From assembly GCF_041200175.1 (NCBI RefSeq), contig NZ_CP165727.1, forward strand, positions 124,001-188,000: 64,000 nt of DNA. Direction: 5' to 3'. A program made the position numbers and the translations under genes. Source of the stretch: Streptomyces sp. R33 (GTDB lineage: Bacteria; Actinomycetota; Actinomycetes; Streptomycetales; Streptomycetaceae). Below the pieces are notes generated by a model. The model was not told where the DNA came from. It saw nothing but the letters and a program-made list of their open reading frames with translations, and did not search any database. Positions 1 through 8,663 of the stretch are shown here, piece after piece. Every line of letters begins with the position of its first letter. Position 1 is the first letter of the stretch.

Positions 1-678
1 GACACCCACGACGCCGCCCCGCTCCCCCGGCCGGCGCCCCCCTCGACACGACAGCGGACACCACCGAACGCTGGACGAAGACATCCTCACGGAACCCCAC
101 GCCCCGGCCAGGCCCACTCGGCAACAGGACCGCCACGCCCTACACGCACGACAACCAACCTTCGCCGGAAAGCGACAAAAGCCTTCACCAACCGAATGGC
201 ACACCAGCAACGCGGTACCCAAGCCCGCCACACCCACCACCAGTGAGAAACCCGTGACGCACATCCAGTGCACATCACACGACGCCCATCCTGAACGTCA
301 CCCTCGATCATCCGGGCCCCGGCCCCGAGCCGGGAAACCGGGCGAATGACCGAACGTCGCGTCCTGGGCACCGGCCCGCGCCCCGCCACTCCCCCACACA
401 GCCAACGGCCGGCCGTCGGCCCGTCTCGCCTCCGAGCCGGCCGAGGCGCCACGTGCGGGGGCCGAGGGGCCCGCGGCCGCACCCTGCTCCCCCGGCCGCC
501 GCCAACTTGGCACAGGCCCGGACACAGCCGCGCACTGACCACTCGTCACCGGCCGTGGTCGGCCGACCGCTTGGGGCGGCCCGGCGATACTGCCCCCAGA
601 AACCGGGCACCGGGCCTCGCCCGTGCACGCCGCGGGACCGCACCAACGTCACAAGGCGGGAGTCCGCCATGCGACAGC
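1..678. other. No confident gene; one imperfect repeat
   Basis: I see no convincing gene here. The overlapping reading frames on both strands are rich in Pro, Arg and Ala, as expected of random high-GC DNA, and none has a ribosome site or a recognisable family. The right end holds a repeat (571-631) that recurs at 21525-21589. Confidence 0.5.
571..631. repeat. Imperfect direct repeat, copy 1, with stem-loop
   Basis: About 60 bases (GGGCGGCCCG, then ACTGCC, CCAGA and CACCGGGCCTCGCCCG) recur with substitutions and small indels at 21525-21589. The conserved 3' part can fold on itself, GCAC-C-GGGC against GCCCGTGC around a CTC loop. Both copies lie in gene-free DNA. A mobile-element end or a structured RNA is possible; the sequence does not say which. 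Confidence 0.45.
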
Positions 679-1392
679 TCAGACGCTCAGTGCTGCTCGC
701 CGTAGAACGCGAGGCTGGGAGACATGACCGTCGCGCATAACCGAGGCCTCTACGAGAACTGCGATATCGGCGGCCAGTGAGCGGTCGGCCCCCTCTTCCG
801 TCAGCCAGCGGGCCGCAGCGACCGTGCCATAGGTGGACCAACCGCCGATGAGCAGGATGCGCTTGTTCGGGTTGAGGGGGTTCGTGGCTCTGACGATGTA
901 GCCGCAGTCCCGTGTGATTTCGCCGTCCGTGGTTTCTCCCTGGTACGCGGTGCCATCCCAGGTGATCTCTCCACCGCCGAGCTGGAAGGGCAGCGACTCC
1001 GCCATGGCGGCGAGGAGGCGGCGGGCCACCTCATTATTCTTCGGGCCACCGAGGACGAGCAGGTCATGTTCCATCTCGCGACCTGGCAGATGGCCCGACA
1101 GCCAGACCTTCTCCAGATCAAGGTCCCGGTAGGCATGTGTCAGGGAGGGTACGAGCAGGGACAGAGCTCTGATCTGGCCCAGACCCGCCACAGGGCGCTG
1201 GTAACGGCCCGTATCTATGTGGGCTGTGTCCAAAACGACGGAGAGCTCGGCCGCTCCTGAATATCGCCATGTGCGGCGGGCTGGCAGCCGTCTGACCACG
1301 AACCAACGCACCAGCCCGCCGAGACCGGTGAGCACGGCAGCAACCACCGCACTGAATATCTGCGATCCCACAGCCTCCGCGATGCTCTCCAC
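679..1392 (-). CDS. Membrane-anchored hypothetical protein
   Basis: The 237-residue protein has a hydrophobic N-terminal segment (about residues 10-33, with GSQIFSAVVAAV), then basic residues and a soluble domain. The domain has two glycine-turn motifs: LLVLGGPKNN near residue 111 and ILLIGGWSTYGT near residue 181, with a NPLNPNKR stretch just before the second. A strand-GGP-N...NP-NP...strand-GG pattern resembles, from memory, the C-terminal domain of archaeal S-layer proteins and some bacterial anchored sensors, but I cannot assign a function. The gene looks intact, and the codon use is typical of the window. Confidence 0.65.
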   Translation of the reverse strand: MESIAEAVGSQIFSAVVAAVLTGLGGLVRWFVVRRLPARRTWRYSGAAELSVVLDTAHIDTGRYQRPVAGLGQIRALSLLVPSLTHAYRDLDLEKVWLSGHLPGREMEHDLLVLGGPKNNEVARRLLAAMAESLPFQLGGGEITWDGTAYQGETTDGEITRDCGYIVRATNPLNPNKRILLIGGWSTYGTVAAARWLTEEGADRSLAADIAVLVEASVMRDGHVSQPRVLRRAALSV

Positions 1393-1888
1393 AGCCTTCG
1401 CTCCCCTCGCTTACTCAGACCCTGACGCTGGGAGGCGTCCAGCAGCCGCTCTACAGGATCATGGTCTGATGCAACCTTAACTGACGTCTCCTGATGGGAA
1501 CTTGTTGTGTCCACGAGCCTGCTCTACCGGGCAGCTCGCGGCTCGTACCAGCGGTCCCCGTCTTGCTGCATGTATGCGCGCCCATATAGGGAACAGCGAG
1601 GCCTCCTCCCGCGCCGGCAGCAGCCGGGGCCGCACGGCCATGACGGCGCCGTGATCTTCGCGCGGCCGCCTGCCCCACGAATACGGGCTGACCCGGGACC
1701 AGCAGCAGGGCGGCGCTGGCGTCATCTGCACCCCGCCGCTCACCGAGGGAGCGAACGCACGCGGCTGGCTCCACGGCACCCACCTCCCCGACCCCGAGTC
1801 CGGAGCTGCCCGCCATCCGACGGGGCTGACATTCGTCCGAAAAGCGCCGGTGCCTAGCACTCGGCCGATGTGAACTCGGCAGCAGGCT
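1393..1888. other. No intact gene; possible coding remnant
   Basis: No intact gene is visible. On the plus strand, about 1672-1860, one frame reads like protein (EYGLTRDQQQ, GVICTPPLTEG, HPTGLTFVRK) with no start codon and stops upstream, so it may be the 3' remnant of an unrecognised gene. Confidence 0.3.
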
Positions 1889-2377
1889 TCAGCGGACGGG
1901 GTGCAGAACCGCTGTGTAGTCCTCTCCGCCGTACAAGGACTCATAGCGGATCTTGAGTGTGACGCGCCGGTTGATCAAGTCCTCGACGTCTGCGTGGCCG
2001 TGCGGGTCGTAGCCTGCGACGCTCAACAAATACTGCTCGTAGTCGGTGGCGAGCACCTCTCCCCGGTTGAAGGTCACAGCGGACGGGCTCACCGGCAGGC
2101 CCTCGCGGACGCGGTCAACACTGGATTCACACCAGGCACCGATCGGTTCGCCATCGACTGTCAGCACGCTGTCGACGACGACCGCAGGGCCAAGCCCGGA
2201 GTTGATGAGCCGGATCCCCGCTCTTCCCCCTACCGGCCAGCCCCGATGGAGTTGCAGTACCGGGCGTACCGAGTGCCGGTTGTGCTGGCGCATCGCGCGC
2301 GTTTGGTAGATCGACACGACCAGCGACGCGACAGCAATCACGACGGCACATATCGCTGTAACGGTCTCCGCCTTCAT
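1889..2377 (-). CDS. Small membrane-anchored hypothetical protein
   Basis: The 162-residue protein starts at the ATG preceded by GGGGGATGGG; the open frame continues upstream, but that part is arginine-rich and unlike protein. Residues 4-22 (VTAICAVVIAVASLVVSIY) form one transmembrane helix, followed by basic residues and a soluble domain with RLINSGLGPAVV, a pattern common in actinobacterial one-helix proteins of unknown function. No catalytic motif is visible. It stands alone, convergent with the plus-strand remnant upstream. Confidence 0.65.
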   Translation of the reverse strand: MKAETVTAICAVVIAVASLVVSIYQTRAMRQHNRHSVRPVLQLHRGWPVGGRAGIRLINSGLGPAVVVDSVLTVDGEPIGAWCESSVDRVREGLPVSPSAVTFNRGEVLATDYEQYLLSVAGYDPHGHADVEDLINRRVTLKIRYESLYGGEDYTAVLHPVR

Positions 2378-2418
2378 CCCATCCCCCCGGTAAAGTCTCG
2401 TTGCCTGGACGATAACCG

Positions 2419-2790
2419 AGCCGAGCACCGTCTCACGACTCGACCTCGGCCGTTTCCACCCGCCAGTACCGCAGCCTCCTGGCCGACAGGGGAACCGACG
2501 ACCAGGCCTCCACCCTCGACCGCAACGCATGCCTGAGGCTGGCCCGCTGTGCCGTGGACGGCGGTTGGCAGCAGAGTGCGTTGTCAGAGGTTCGGCGCGC
2601 GGAACGGCTTGCGCAGCTGGAGCGGTTCACCGAGGTGGCGGCCGAGGCCGAACGCTCCGCATTCAGCCGGCCTTCCGAGTGGGACGATACCCACGCCTGG
2701 TACCTCACGACCCCGGCCGATCAACATACTCCGGAGAAACGGAACCCATCGCTGATTTTCGCACCCCCGCTTAACCGAACCATTGGCTAG
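2419..2790 (+). pseudogene. Coding remnant of unknown family
   Basis: This frame reads continuously as plausible protein (STLDRNACLRLARCA, WQQSALSEVRRAERLAQL, SEWDDTHAWYL) after an in-frame TAA near 2411, and no start codon with a ribosome site precedes it. The helical, charged middle part looks coding. It could be a truncated gene, or a short gene from the GTG near 2551. I do not recognise the family. Confidence 0.35.
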
Positions 2791-2832
2791 AACTTCCCCA
2801 ACAAGGCGCCCCCGCCAACTCCTGGTGAGCCT

Positions 2833-3108
2833 TCAGGGAGTGTCGCCGGACCAGTCCCAACGGTTCCGCTCGCCGGGGCGCGGGTCGTACAGGGCCCGGC
2901 CGCCGGCGCCGAACTGGCCGAGCTCGGTCATCAACGCGGCGCCGGTCTGGATCTCGTCTGCTGTCCAGCCGGTGATGTCAAGCAGCAGGCCGTCGAGCGG
3001 GCCGCCGACGAGCTCGGCGTAGGTGCGGCCGGGCCATGGGCCCGGGTTCGGGTCGTCGTGGTCCGTGCCGTAGACCCGACCGCGCAGTAGCTCCTCATCC
3101 CTGTCCAT
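2833..3108 (-). CDS. Small hypothetical protein
   Basis: The 91-residue acidic soluble protein starts at MDRDEELLRG; the open frame extends 18 codons upstream, but that part is not protein-like. It contains the motif LVGGPLDGLLLDITGW, a recurring feature of small Streptomyces plasmid and phage proteins of unknown function. It lies directly downstream of the broken replication-relaxation gene on the same strand and may once have shared its transcript. Confidence 0.55.
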   Translation of the reverse strand: MDRDEELLRGRVYGTDHDDPNPGPWPGRTYAELVGGPLDGLLLDITGWTADEIQTGAALMTELGQFGAGGRALYDPRPGERNRWDWSGDTP

Positions 3109-3164
3109 GCGTCCCAGCGTCCCAGCTGACAGCGACAGAGAAGGCTTGCCCAGGGTCACCAAAG

Positions 3165-4018
3165 TCAGGAGGCTTGCCCGGGGCGGAAGCGGGAGCGCCA
3201 GCCGCGGACCTTCTCGGCCATCGCGGCGGCCTCCGCCTCCAGGCGGTCACGCTCGGCCTGGTCCGCGGCCGCGACCGCCGTGGCCTCGCACGGCTCGCAC
3301 AGCGTCGGGTGCCACCGGTGGCCCGGCTCCGGGGACAGCCGGGTGTTCTCCCATCGGTCGGTGTCGAACTCGTCCCGCAACCGACGCAGGCAGGGCGGGC
3401 GGCCTCGCGCTCGGCCCTCGTCTGCTCGGCCGCGCGGCGCAGCTGCTCCTGGTACTCCTCCTGCTGTGCTCGCGCCCGCTCTGCCCGGCGGGCAAGGACG
3501 GCGTCCCGGCGGGGGTTGCCGATCGCGTCGCGCAGCGGCTGCATGTGGGTGCGGCCGAAGCAGAGGAAGACCGGGCTGTTCGGGCCGTGGGCGCGCAGGT
3601 TGCGCGCAGGTTGCGTAGTCCGGTCGCGATGATCGGGATCTTGCGGTCGTAGCTGCTGAACCCGTCGGCCGGCTCGCCCTCCCACAGCGGGTGGGTCAGC
3701 TGCTGCAGCCGCGGGAGGGTGCGGTTGGGGTCGCGGGCGCCGATGTGGTTGAAGACGATCAGGACCGGCGGGTGCGGGGCCTCTCCTCGCTCCGCGACGC
3801 GGGCCATCCAGCGGGTGCGCCACATCGGCTTGTCCTTGCCGTTGGTGTCCTTGATCTGCCGCTTGAAGAACCGGTGGTACTTCAACAGCTTTGCCGCGAT
3901 CTCCTCGGCGATCTCATGGCAGTTGTCGACCTCGATGAACAACAGCGGGATCCCGTCCTGCGGGGCGGCGGCTGCGTAGGTGACAACGAGGAACGATTGT
4001 CGAGTGGTTTCGGCAGCG
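3165..4018 (-). pseudogene. Replication-relaxation family protein, C-terminal part, frameshifted
   Basis: Three minus-strand frames join into one protein. Frame 1 (to about 3600) reads LLFIEVDN, LLKYHRFFKR, MWRTRWMARV and PPVLIVFNHIGARD. Frame 2 reads HGPNSPVFLCFGRTH and a charged coiled region. Frame 3 reads DEFDTDRWENTRLS and ends at 3165 with CEPCEA and a helical tail. The pattern (nuclease-like ElEvDn, VLIVFN) matches the replication-relaxation family of actinobacterial plasmids and integrative elements. The first shift is caused by an 11-bp tandem duplication at 3591-3612; the second lies near 3385-3400. No N-terminal domain is found upstream. A second remnant of this family lies at 42360-42652. 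Confidence 0.7.
3591..3612. repeat. 11-bp tandem duplication causing a frameshift
   Basis: GCGCGCAGGTT occurs twice in tandem (3591-3601 and 3602-3612). Removing one copy joins the two reading frames of the replication-relaxation gene at the residues NLRA, which are encoded on both sides of the duplication. Confidence 0.8.
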
Positions 4019-4137
4019 ACAGGTGATCAGCGGGCTGCGGAATGTTGGTGAGAATCAGTAACGCCCACCTCGGCACCATGCATGCCGAGGGGCTCAGGAA
4101 TGATGCCTCTGTTCGAGGTAGATGGAGAGAGGCTGTC

Positions 4138-4557
4138 ATGGAAGACGAGCTGGGCGAGCTGATTCATCTGGCGGATCCGCCGGGGACGAGCGGTCACGTT
4201 GTCTCTCTGCGTGTTTTGGAGCTGCCAACTCCTGGCAGAGACTGTCTGGACTGCGAGTTTGTCGTGGAGACCGAGACCGTCAAGGGCAGCTTCCCCGTCT
4301 ATGTCACGTCCGATGACCTCGATGACTGGGGGGAGGCCCTTGAGGAGCTCGCCGGGGGTCGGTTCGTGTCATGGCTGAACTCGGGTCGGACGGTCCAGTT
4401 CAAGATCAAGCCGCTGAGCCCTGGTGTGATCGCGGTGTCGGTCCATGACGGCCCGTCGTCGCAGGTGACGGTCAGCTTGCCCCTCTTCCCGGCGACCGGC
4501 TGGATCGATGATCAGCGGGCGCGTCTCGCGAAGGTGCGGCGAGCGTTTGCCAGCTGA
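4138..4557 (+). CDS. DUF5959 family protein
   Basis: The 139-residue protein starts at MEDELGELIHL, with GAGAGAGG upstream; the longer upstream reading is not protein-like. Family-typical features are an N-terminal strand (VVSLRVLEL), CLDCEFVVETETVKGSF, DDLDDWGEALEELAGG and the C-terminal GWIDDQRARLAKV. DUF5959 is a small actinobacterial family of unknown function; assignment is from memory of the pattern. The gene is intact and stands alone. Confidence 0.8.
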   Translation: MEDELGELIHLADPPGTSGHVVSLRVLELPTPGRDCLDCEFVVETETVKGSFPVYVTSDDLDDWGEALEELAGGRFVSWLNSGRTVQFKIKPLSPGVIAVSVHDGPSSQVTVSLPLFPATGWIDDQRARLAKVRRAFAS

Positions 4558-4588
4558 CCGTCGAATGTCGTCGGTGTTCGGCTCGTTG

Positions 4589-4735
4589 TCAGCCGGCGGC
4601 TTGCTGTTCGGTGCGGGCGCGGGTGGTGGCGAGGCGGTATGAGTCGGTGCCGGTCTCGATGATGTTGCCGCCGAAGGTGAAGCGGTCGACGATGGCCGCG
4701 CAGAGGCGGGGGGCGGTGAACGTCTTTGCCAGCCA
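4589..4735 (-). pseudogene. IS21 helper ATPase IstB, C-terminal remnant
   Basis: The minus strand reads LAKTFTAPRLCAAIVDRFTF, GGNIIETGTDSYRLA and ARTEQQAAG, then a stop. This is the usual C-terminus of the IstB-like ATP-binding helper of IS21-family elements. Everything upstream (Walker motifs) is gone, and no istA remains next to it. It shows that an IS21-type element has been present in this replicon, which bears on the cassette at 61705-63169. Confidence 0.75.
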
Positions 4736-4801
4736 GAGAAGGATTCGTTCGAGGCGATGGCCAGCCGTGCGTAAGGGCGGATCGGCCAGCGTGAGCCAGT
4801 C

Positions 4802-5485
4802 CTATCGGTTGGAGGGAACCACCGGCCCCCGGGCGATCAGGACGTCGGCTTCGTGGCGCCAGCCGAGGGAGGAGTAGAGGCGCTGGCCTTCCTCACTGGC
4901 GATGAGAAGACCGGTACGGGCGCCCTGGGCCACGGCGGCCTCCGCCAGAGCGCTCATCATGGCGCGGCCCAGGCCGCGTCGCCGGTGCGCCGCGTCCGTC
5001 TCGATGCGATCGGCGATCGCATCGGCGCCGACCACGGCGATGGTGCCGCGCGCCGCCACCTCTCCGGAGGAGTCATGGAGGGAGACGACCGTGACTGGTC
5101 CCTCCGTGCGGACCTCACGCTCGTACGGCGCGGCGGGCGCGTGCTGCGGGTGCTCGGTCAGATCGGTCGTCATGAACCACTCGGATCGGTGGAGCAACTC
5201 CAGTCCGGCGGCGCCGACGACGGCTTCGACGGTGCCTGGGCGCAGCGTAGGTACCGTGAGCCAGGTGGTCTGCCTCGCGGCGGCGACGGCTGCCGCCAGC
5301 CGCGCCAAGGACTCGGGCTCCTCGTCCGCACGCAGCGCGAACACCTCGACCTCGCGGCCGGGTTGGTCGCACTTCGACCGCAAGCCGTCCCAGGCGGACT
5401 CGACCGGCTCGGCCTCGGGCAGGGAACGAGCTACGGTCCAGCCGTTCAGCCAGCGTCGTATCAGCTCTGATTCGATCTTCGTCAT
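4802..5485 (-). CDS. GNAT family N-acetyltransferase
   Basis: The 227-residue protein starts at MTKIESELIRRWL. The C-terminal half carries the acetyl-CoA loop: IETDAAHRRRGLGRAMMSAL (RRRGLG matches the Q/RxxGxG/A pattern), then a helix, LLIASEEGQRLYSSLGW and the final strand. The N-terminal half (TTWLTVPTLRPG) is the divergent substrate-binding part. Substrate unknown. The gene is intact, monocistronic and upstream of an IstB remnant. The next gene on its strand is an HNH remnant beyond a terminator-like hairpin. Confidence 0.8.
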   Translation of the reverse strand: MTKIESELIRRWLNGWTVARSLPEAEPVESAWDGLRSKCDQPGREVEVFALRADEEPESLARLAAAVAAARQTTWLTVPTLRPGTVEAVVGAAGLELLHRSEWFMTTDLTEHPQHAPAAPYEREVRTEGPVTVVSLHDSSGEVAARGTIAVVGADAIADRIETDAAHRRRGLGRAMMSALAEAAVAQGARTGLLIASEEGQRLYSSLGWRHEADVLIARGPVVPSNR

Positions 5486-5632
5486 CCAGCGATTAGAGCA
5501 TGACCGCAATCGGTGGACGGGCGAATAACCATCCCCGGTCGTCCGCCGCCAGGCGACGCCGCCCTCCATTTGCCGGTCGGTCTACCGGCATAGGTGGCAG
5601 GGTACGGTCACACCGAGCTCCACCCGAACGCG

Positions 5633-5669
5633 AAGGGCCCGCACACTGGCAATCGGGGTGCGGGCCTTT
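5633..5669. terminator. Bidirectional hairpin terminator
   Basis: A 9-bp perfect stem, GGCCCGCAC (5636-5644) against GTGCGGGCC (5658-5666), is flanked by AA on the left and TT on the right, so it can act in either direction. It lies between the HNH remnant and the GNAT gene. Confidence 0.6.
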
Positions 5670-5686
5670 CAGGGCGTACGGCTCGG

Positions 5687-5945
5687 CTACGGGGCAGGGG
5701 TGAACTCCACGTCCGTGTCTCCACACCCGGCTGCGATGTCCAGCAGCCGCTCCCGCTCCGCACCGTCCACCGCCAGACCCCAGCGCAGCTTCGTCGCCGT
5801 CCACTCCGCTCCGTACCGGCACAGCGCGTCCAGCGCCGGCGGCAGCCACTCGGCCGGATCCTGATCCGCCTTGCTCCGGTTGGAGCGGGCGGTGACCGCG
5901 ACCAGGGAGGACAGCTGGCCCTGGTCGTTGGCGTAGGCCTCACGC
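5687..5945 (-). pseudogene. HNH endonuclease, C-terminal remnant
   Basis: The minus-strand frame reads EAYANDQGQLSSLVAVTARS, NRSKADQDPAEWLPP, CRYGAEWTATKLRWGL and ends FTPAP-stop. NRSKxDxDPxxWxPP followed by a YxxxW segment is the conserved tail of secreted HNH nucleases (DUF1524-type) of Streptomyces. The catalytic DHVVP part should lie just upstream but is missing; sequence beyond 5945 is unrelated, so the gene is 5'-truncated. Confidence 0.7.
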
Positions 5946-6386
5946 CGTCCACGAACTGGCGCCAGCTGGCGGGGAGCGTCATTCCAGTTGTGCCATATTC
6001 CCCGCTGACGGCCTTGTGGTCCTGGGGCGCGATTGGCCCGGGGGTGAGCATGCGCTCAGTGGACGCTCGGGACCCCGCACCGGACCGCGACACGGACCGC
6101 GATGTTCGAGGGACATCCTCCTGTGGCGCATGCTGGCGGCCACCGTCATCGCGGCGGTGATCGCGTTGCCGCCCGCGCTGCTCATCGAGCAGACGATGCC
6201 TACGCCGTCGCCGCCGGCATCGCGTTGCACGCCGCGTTCACCTGCCTCAAGCCCGCCAGCTCATCAACTTCTCCGGCCTCACCCTCCGCACGTACGCCGC
6301 CTTCGCCGCCGGATCGCCCACGCCCAGCACCCGGAGCCAGCCGTGTCCGGCCCTTGGGGATCGCCGGTGCGGCTGGTAGCGGCTGT
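5946..6386. other. Decayed region, possible membrane-protein remnant
   Basis: No intact gene. On the plus strand, 6110-6290, short frames read ILLWRMLAATVIAAVIALPP and DAYAVAAGIALHAAFTCL, hydrophobic and protein-like but in different frames, so this may be the relic of a small membrane protein. I do not recognise the family. Confidence 0.3.
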
Positions 6387-7515
6387 GTGTTCACTTTGCT
6401 GAATGCCTGGCGGGGTGGTCAGCGTTTGATGCGCCCGCGTACGGCGAGGACTGCCAGGGCGAGGAGGGCGGGTTCGAGGAGGCGGGAGGTCATTTCGATG
6501 TAGGTGCCGGTGGTGGTCAGGTCCTGCCCGCTGGAGCGGAACACCACCGAGTTGAGCGTGACGCTCAGGGCCTTGTCGAACCGCTTGCTGGTGAACCTCT
6601 TCCCGGTGGGGTTCTGCGGATCCGCCTTGTCGATCACAAAGACGACCTTGCCCCCGCCGGCCGGAATGGTGCCGGTCGCCTTCTGCTTCGGGGAGTCCTG
6701 GGGGATCCCGAAGCCCATCAGCAAAATGATCGTCACCAGCATTGCGGCAGCCAGCCAGCCCAGAGCACGGGAGGCGCGCAGGCCGTAGCCGGAGAGCAGC
6801 CAGTAGCCATGCAGCAGGCCGCGTTCGGCGGGCGGGGTGCCCGTGCGGTCGTGGCGGCGGTTGTGGCGGCGCATCTCCATCTCGCCGAAGTAGAAGTCGG
6901 CCGCTCCCGGTTCGTTCTTGCCGTCCTCGAACGCCTTGCGCAGCTGCCGGTAGGTGGCGGCCACGTCTTCGGGATCAGGGGTCAGGTCGGTGTCGGGGTG
7001 GTGCGGTCCAGTGCGCCAGACGCGCGGTGAGGGCACCTCGCCCGGGGCTGGGGCGGGCTGATTGGCGCTGAGGGCGCGCCAGTGGTGTTCCTCGGCAAGG
7101 GTGCGCCGACGGGTCCACCGCACCGGCCATATGCCGCGGCGGTGCCAGCCGGTGGGGGCCGGGGCGAAGGTGCAGCGGCCTTCGAGGCGGAGCTGGTCGA
7201 GGTGGAAGGCCCCGACAAACAGGCATCCGGCCAGGTTGGTATCGGTCAGGACCAGGTGCGCGGCGTCCACACCCTGCACCGAAGCCACCCGCACCCCGGC
7301 GGGGCCGACCAGTCGGCTCTCGTCCACTGACCGGTCGCTGGTGGTGAAGCGGGCTTGCCCGGCCCGCAGCGTTGAGGATCCAACCGCCACGCGGCCCGCC
7401 GCACACGCGCCAGCACCCGCCGCTCCCAACGAAACCGTCCCAGCCAGTGACTCCCCACCAGCCCAGCCTGCCAGCCCAGCCACGGCGGCACAGGTGGGTT
7501 CAGCAAACTGAACAC
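6387..7515. repeat. 17-bp inverted repeats flanking a truncated gene
   Basis: GTGTTCACTTTGCTGAA (6387-6403) matches the reverse complement of TTCAGCAAACTGAACAC (7499-7515) at 16 of 17 positions. Each copy is itself close to palindromic (GTTCAG-CAAA-CTGAAC in the right copy). Similarity does not extend inward, so they are not obvious insertion-sequence ends; they could be recombination or protein-binding sites. Confidence 0.5.
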
Positions 7516-7519
7516 CCAA
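6419..7519 (-). CDS. Pentapeptide-repeat type membrane protein, N-terminally truncated
   Basis: From about residue 65 the protein reads as the C-terminal half of a large Streptomyces pentapeptide-repeat protein: VDESRLVGPAGVRVAS, DAAHLVLTDTNLAGCLF and FHLDQLRLEGRCTF (short repeats), then RRRTLAEEHHWRAL, a helical YRQLRKAFEDGKNEPGAADF segment, and two transmembrane segments (ALGWLAAAMLVTIILLM; LEPALLALAVLAV). The first 60 residues are low-complexity and out of register with the family, so the natural N-terminal repeats are missing. Probably a pseudogene, although the 366-codon frame is open. Confidence 0.6.
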   Translation of the reverse strand: MGVQFAEPTCAAVAGLAGWAGGESLAGTVSLGAAGAGACAAGRVAVGSSTLRAGQARFTTSDRSVDESRLVGPAGVRVASVQGVDAAHLVLTDTNLAGCLFVGAFHLDQLRLEGRCTFAPAPTGWHRRGIWPVRWTRRRTLAEEHHWRALSANQPAPAPGEVPSPRVWRTGPHHPDTDLTPDPEDVAATYRQLRKAFEDGKNEPGAADFYFGEMEMRRHNRRHDRTGTPPAERGLLHGYWLLSGYGLRASRALGWLAAAMLVTIILLMGFGIPQDSPKQKATGTIPAGGGKVVFVIDKADPQNPTGKRFTSKRFDKALSVTLNSVVFRSSGQDLTTTGTYIEMTSRLLEPALLALAVLAVRGRIKR

Positions 7520-7522
7520 CCG

Positions 7523-7975
7523 CTACTCGTGGCGACGCTGTTCCCCGAGGGCCTGTTCGTACGGGACGCACGGCGGGCCTGGCCGGTCCCTACCCGTGCC
7601 CGGCAGCCTCCCGTCACTCTGGGCGCATCGCCAAGCGCTGGGCACGATGCCGGGCATCCGGTGGTCGACCTGGTGCTCGCCCTTGATGCAGCCCGCGAAC
7701 GGGCCGTTCGACGGTCGCAGTTCCCGCAGGCAGGGGTCCAGGTGGTCGCGGTGCCACACGCTGAGCCCGGTCGGGTGGCCGGGTCGGTGAGCTCCTGCCA
7801 CGCCAGCCAGCATGCCTGGAGGCGTGCGATCGCTACAGGATGCTCGAACTAGCTGGGGCACCAGCGGGCGTCGGAGGACGGCTCCGCAAGGTAGCCGGGT
7901 ACGAGGACCCCTTCCACCCACTCAATCAGGGCGTAGAACCGCCCCTGCGACGTATCGAAGGGTTTCCCCGGTAGG
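7523..7975 (-). pseudogene. DUF4913 family protein, nonsense and frameshift
   Basis: The minus strand reads GRFYALIEWVEGVLVPGYL, ARWCPS, stop (TAG), then in the same frame FEHPVAIARLQACWLAWQEL and, after a frameshift near 7770, GLSVWHRDHLDPCLRELR and DGPFAGC-like NGPFAGC. This is the architecture of DUF4913, a plasmid- and phage-associated actinobacterial family: FY..V..W, RWCPxWW, WxAWxxL, SVWxRDHxD, GPFxxC. The TAG stands where the family has Trp (TGG), so a single G-to-A change inactivates it. Confidence 0.65.
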
Positions 7976-8164
7976 CGGCCTCAAGGGCGCCAGGCCTGTG
8001 GGCACCGCCACCTCGTCCGCAGCACCGAGGCGCCGCTGGCGGTGGAGATGCGCAGAAGCCATCAGTCATATCGCACGGTGCTGGGCCGGCGGATCCGAAG
8101 GATTGCTCCGCGCCGTCGCTACGGGCCGGTCAGGACAGCAGGCGGACGCGGGCCATTCAGTGGG

Positions 8165-8560
8165 CACCTATCAGGCCGACGCAAGCCACGACCAGGGCGA
8201 CAGCCATCCAGGCCAGCGGTGGTGAAAGCGAAGGCGACGACCTGCGTGGCGGCGTTGGTGGCGTAGCCGTTGCCCCAGGTGTCCTCGCGCAGGATGTAGC
8301 TGATGGTTCCCATGACAGGCGAGCGTCGCCGCAGGGCGATGAGGCCGATCATCTCGTCGGCGGCGAGGATGCCCCAGCTCCACTGCGCCCTCGGTGTCTC
8401 GGCCGCCCGTGCAAGGGCGCTGCAGATCTTCTCCTGGGCCTGGTCGAGGGGCGGTGGCTTGCCGGTGGTGTACGGACCCGAGGCTCCGCTGAGATGCGGG
8501 TGAGGGCGGGGGCGTTGCCGAGGGTCAGGGCGCGGAGATCGTCGCCCACCGCCGGGGTGC
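8165..8560 (-). pseudogene. GNAT acetyltransferase, frameshifted and 3'-truncated
   Basis: Minus-strand frames read GDDLRALTLGNAPAL, then (shifted near 8485) GPYTTGKPPPLDQAQEKICS, WSWGILAADEMIGLIALRRR, SYILREDTWGNGYATNAATQ and VVAFAFTTAGL. The order of strand, GxIxL, SY-LRxDxWGxGYAT is that of RimJ/RimL-type acetyltransferases. After FTTAGL the sequence changes to a hydrophobic stretch (WMAVALVVACVGLIGAH) in another frame, which probably belongs to a different fragment. Confidence 0.55.
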
Positions 8561-8663
8561 GGCAGCGGGGTGTCCCTGACGGGTGCTCACACCCCGATTC
8601 ACTACGCCACGGCGACCCGGCAGGCGCGGCATATCGGCTCGGCCGCCTGAGAGTCGTCGTCGT

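Noticed and set aside
346..740. Overlapping open frames in both directions at the left end
   Set aside because: No ribosome site, arginine/proline-rich composition typical of shadow frames in high-GC DNA.
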